A DNA stretch of 64,000 nucleotides, from the NCBI RefSeq assembly GCF_001517085.1, contig NZ_LRAC01000140.1, forward strand, positions 62,001-126,000, in the 5' to 3' direction. Under the pieces are notes generated by a model. It was not told the origin of the DNA. It ran no database searches and saw nothing but the letters and a program-made list of their open reading frames with translations. A program made the translations under genes and the position numbers. Of the stretch, positions 61,652 to 64,000 are shown in pieces (within the stretch, counting starts at the first letter, position 1; every line of letters starts with the position of its first letter). This DNA comes from Paenibacillus sp. DMB5 (GTDB lineage: Bacteria; Bacillota; Bacilli; Paenibacillales; Paenibacillaceae).

Positions 61652-62683
61652 TTATTCCTTCTCATCACTGTTCACCCGGTTGATCTGATCCGCCAGCCGG
61701 TCAAGCCGGTCAAGCTGGTACCCATAATCATAGATCGCCGCCGCTACCACTGACAAGCGCAGCTGTCCCGATTTCTCGGGATTATAGCCCTGGATGGCCG
61801 CCTCCAGGAACCTGTCATTGTCTTCGGCAAGCAGCTCCGAATCATTGGAGCCCGGCTTCAGCTTGTCTTCGAACTTGAGCAGAATGTACTCATGATATTT
61901 AATCAGCTGCTCCAGGTGGCGGTCAAACAGCTCATCGGTCCGCTCGGTCCGTTCTGCCTGGAAATAATGGCGGTCAATCGCCTCCAGCACCTCAAAGCCT
62001 TTTTGCAGGGTGTGCAGCAGGTTTTTATATACGACCATTTGCCGGGTCTGGCTGTATTTTGCCCTGCGCAGCTGTTTCTGTTCCTCCTCGAAGAGGGCAT
62101 ACTTATCGGCCAGCGACTTGATCGAGCCTTCCAGCGCATTTTTTTCATCCCGGAACACACTTTCCTTCATCTCATGCGAGACTGCGGTCCGCAGCAGCAG
62201 TGACAGGCTGGTAAAAACATTCTCGATCTGCTGGATGTACTGCTTGCGCGGCTTGGGCGGGAATACGCTGATATTTATAAGAAATGCAGAGACAATCCCG
62301 GTCAGTGTAAGCAAAAAGCGGGTCAGTGCGAACTCCCACTGCCCGGACGCCTCCATCACAGAGATTACAGTAACCAGAGTCAGGCCGATGGTGTCAGCTC
62401 GGTTCATTTTCATACTGATCATAATAACCAGAATACATACAAGTCCTACTGCAATCGGTTCATTAGACAGGAGCATCCCGCCCAGCAGCGCAATCACCGC
62501 TCCCATGGTGCTCGTCTGGATCTGGTCCAGGAAATACCGCCATGAGCGGTAAATGGACGGCTGCATGGCAAATATTGCTGCTATGGCTGCGCCGACAGGA
62601 GAAGAAAACTGCAGGAGTACAGATAAATAAAGGGCAAGCGTAACTGCCATTCCTGTTTTTAATATGCGGGCGCCAAAAGCCAA
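61652..62683 (-). CDS. Aromatic-acid-exporter-like membrane protein (DUF939 type)
   Basis: A ~343-residue protein with an N-terminal membrane domain of about five segments (residues 10-155; RILKTGMAVTLALYLSVLLQ, then a GAAIAAIFAMQPS loop) and a long cytoplasmic helical domain (about 165-340). This layout matches the DUF939/aromatic acid exporter family. The TTG at 62683 is chosen because AGGAGG lies 7 bases upstream; the ATG at 62689 is immediately after it, too close. The longer frame to 62803 only translates the tandem repeat. Substrate unknown. Confidence 0.85.
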   Translation of the reverse strand: MAFGARILKTGMAVTLALYLSVLLQFSSPVGAAIAAIFAMQPSIYRSWRYFLDQIQTSTMGAVIALLGGMLLSNEPIAVGLVCILVIMISMKMNRADTIGLTLVTVISVMEASGQWEFALTRFLLTLTGIVSAFLINISVFPPKPRKQYIQQIENVFTSLSLLLRTAVSHEMKESVFRDEKNALEGSIKSLADKYALFEEEQKQLRRAKYSQTRQMVVYKNLLHTLQKGFEVLEAIDRHYFQAERTERTDELFDRHLEQLIKYHEYILLKFEDKLKPGSNDSELLAEDNDRFLEAAIQGYNPEKSGQLRLSVVAAAIYDYGYQLDRLDRLADQINRVNSDEKE

Positions 62684-62698
62684 ATCCATCCCTCCTAA

Positions 62699-62890
62699 AG
62701 TTTTGCATAGCATATGCATCCAATGTAGTTCTTCGGCAAAACTGCTTCGGAAGCATACGCTTAGTTTTGCATAGCATATGCATCCAATGTAGTTCTTCGG
62801 CAAAACTGCTTCGGAAGCATACGCTTAGTTTTGCATAGCATATGCATCCAATGTAATTCCTCGGCAAAACTCGTTTTCGGAGCATTCATC
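62699..62890. repeat. 64-bp tandem repeat, three copies
   Basis: The 394-base gap before the secreted-protein gene holds three head-to-tail copies of a 64-base unit starting AGTTTTGCATAGCATATGCA, at 62699, 62763 and 62827. The first two are nearly identical, the third has diverged. Each unit contains AGTTTTGC...GCAAAACT, able to fold into a hairpin, and a GCTTCGGAAGC palindrome. Short open frames across it are artefacts. The rest of the gap (62891-63077) is AT-rich with no gene. Confidence 0.9.
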
Positions 62891-63077
62891 TAAAGTTTGT
62901 TCACATCCGTTATGTATATCCTGTAAGTCTTCCGTCAATCTCTATAGGGTACATATGTAATTACCCATGAACCATGCCGGCGAATTTTTAGACAGGCTTA
63001 AGCCAAGCTTCATGTTTCTTTCAGCTTTCCGGTAATACTGTGTACGGAAGTACCATTCCATCCCAAGAGGTGAACGC

Positions 63078-63572
63078 ATGAGCAACAAGATCAGAAGAAT
63101 TGCAGCATTTACGGCAGCCGTCATGCTCTGCCTGGCTCCGGCCGCTGCTTATGCCGAGACAGTTCCAGGCAGTACGCCTACACCGGCAGCAGACCATACC
63201 AGCCCCGGAAAAGAGCAGCCGTCACATCCGCATCACAGCAAGGGCCTGAAAACAGGCGGGCATTTTATCCTGGGCGAAACCGCTAGGCTTCTTGAAATGG
63301 ACCGCCGGGAGCTTATGGACAGCCTGAGAAACGGACAAACCCTTTACAGTCTGGCCAAGGAAAAAAAGGGCTGGAGCGAGGACCAGTACATTCAGAAGCT
63401 GAGTGAAGCTGCCAGCCTCAAGCTGGACGAATCCCTCGAGGAGGGCCAGCTGACCAAGGAAGAAGTCAAAAAGCTGAAAGCAGGACTTCCGGCATTGCTG
63501 AAGCTTAGCATTTCTGCTGCCGCCAATTCGCATAAAGGTAATCCTGGAAAGCCGGCAGTACCGGTCCAATAA
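63078..63572 (+). CDS. Secreted protein of unknown function
   Basis: A 164-residue protein with a signal peptide (basic MSNKIRR, hydrophobic core, AYA cleavage near residue 26). A Pro/His-rich linker (about 30-55) leads to a helical domain (LGETARLLEMDRRELMDSLR, then TLYSLAKEKKGWSEDQYIQK). The repeated pattern of short helices with a LxxGxTLxxLAxxKG motif resembles secreted proteins that carry DUF2680-like or LysM-adjacent segments, but no firm family is recognised. The ATG follows AAGAGGTGA. Convergent with the PAP2 gene. Confidence 0.8.
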   Translation: MSNKIRRIAAFTAAVMLCLAPAAAYAETVPGSTPTPAADHTSPGKEQPSHPHHSKGLKTGGHFILGETARLLEMDRRELMDSLRNGQTLYSLAKEKKGWSEDQYIQKLSEAASLKLDESLEEGQLTKEEVKKLKAGLPALLKLSISAAANSHKGNPGKPAVPVQ

Positions 63573-63578
63573 GCCGCG

Positions 63579-63624
63579 ATACGGACACCCTTGCCTGTAC
63601 AGGCTGACGGTGTCCGTATTTTAT
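63579..63624 (+). terminator. Terminator after the secreted-protein gene
   Basis: ATACGGACACC pairs with GGTGTCCGTAT, with an inner GCCTG/CAGGC stem, followed by TTTATTT. Confidence 0.9.
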
Positions 63625-63639
63625 TTATACAGAAAGGCT

Positions 63640-64000
63640 TTATTTCCGCTGCCGGGTATTCTGGTAAGCTTCAAAGCAGGCAACCGACAGCATCAGCCAG
63701 GCGCCGCTTGCCGCATATCCGCCTATCACATCGCTGGGATAATGGACCCCCAGATAGATCCGGCTCCAACCGATGCCAAGGGTCATAAGTACAGTGAACA
63801 GAATCAGTATAAGCCTTTCTCTTTTCCGCCGCATATGACGCCAGAGCAGGTATGCCAAGGCCCCGTATAAGGAGAAGGCAGCCATGGAATGACCGCTCGG
63901 AAAGCTGTAGCCAGCCTGTTCGATCAGGCGGTGAATACTCGGACGCTCCCGTTGAAACCACAGCTTGAGCCAGGTATTCAGCAGCTGGGAGCCTAAGCCC
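63640..64000 (-). CDS. PAP2-family phosphatase, N-terminus outside the window
   Basis: The minus-strand frame is open to the window edge, so the start is missing. All three PAP2 motifs are visible: KLWFQRERP, YSFPSGHSMA, and SRIYLGVHYPSDVIGG with catalytic histidines. Hydrophobic segments flank the second and third motifs. Such integral membrane enzymes remove phosphate from undecaprenyl or phosphatidylglycerol pyrophosphates at the outer face of the membrane. The exact lipid substrate cannot be told from this part. Confidence 0.9.
   Translation of the reverse strand, partial: GLGSQLLNTWLKLWFQRERPSIHRLIEQAGYSFPSGHSMAAFSLYGALAYLLWRHMRRKRERLILILFTVLMTLGIGWSRIYLGVHYPSDVIGGYAASGAWLMLSVACFEAYQNTRQRK

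Noticed and set aside
62463..62885. Open frame translating the 64-bp repeats
   Set aside because: The repeated protein sequence simply reflects the DNA repeat; the true start of the membrane protein is set by the AGGAGG at the TTG at 62683.
62699..62890. CRISPR array
   Set aside because: The 64-base units are directly adjacent with no unique spacers between them, and no cas genes are present.

Overview
The window looks like a chromosomal segment of a Paenibacillus-like member of the Bacillota. The evidence is purine-rich AGGAGG-type ribosome binding sites, many TTG/GTG starts, several YesM/YesN-type two-component systems beside family-1 sugar ABC importers, a DesK/DesR/Des cold-membrane system, HelD, S-layer-homology domains, and base composition visibly above 50% GC. 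The genus is inferred from gene content and style, not from a marker gene. I found no rRNA, tRNA, CRISPR array, transposase or phage gene.

Layout. 1-2.6 kb: end of a thiamine-precursor binding protein, then thiM-thiD-thiE. 2.6-7.4 kb: a frameshifted acetyltransferase, an ABC exporter, an RluF-like pseudouridine synthase, a tiny basic protein and asd. 7.6-16.1 kb: a five-gene minus-strand cassette (SWIM zinc finger, DUF5691-like, MoxR AAA+ ATPase, DUF5682-like, VWA) behind one good promoter. This is the best candidate for an incompletely described system. 16.2-19.3 kb: desR-desK-des with a palindromic operator candidate. 19.4-27.6 kb: a sugar ABC importer run together with a YesMN pair and a second, membrane-anchored binding protein lying between the kinase and regulator genes. 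27.8-30.6 kb: small genes, an aldo/keto reductase and a TPR membrane protein.

30.6-47.8 kb is an accessory block. It opens with gene debris and then carries a second YesMN plus ABC importer, a GH20-type hexosaminidase, and a divergent operon of amidohydrolase, DgaE-like lyase, DgaF-like aldolase, PfkB sugar kinase and GntR regulator. Read together, these genes suggest uptake and breakdown of an amino-sugar acid, possibly N-acetylglucosaminate from oxidised chitin. An SLH-anchored serine hydrolase follows. Several genes here carry single-base frameshifts, many explained by one missing base in a homopolymer, so sequencing error is a serious alternative to gene decay.

47.9-64 kb returns to ordinary backbone: MMPL exporter with its MarR regulator, acetyltransferases, VanZ-like protein, rpiA, macro-domain protein, transaldolase-like aldolase, MarR plus MFS pair, another MFS exporter, HelD, an aromatic-acid-exporter-like protein preceded by a 64-bp tandem repeat, a secreted protein and a truncated PAP2 phosphatase.
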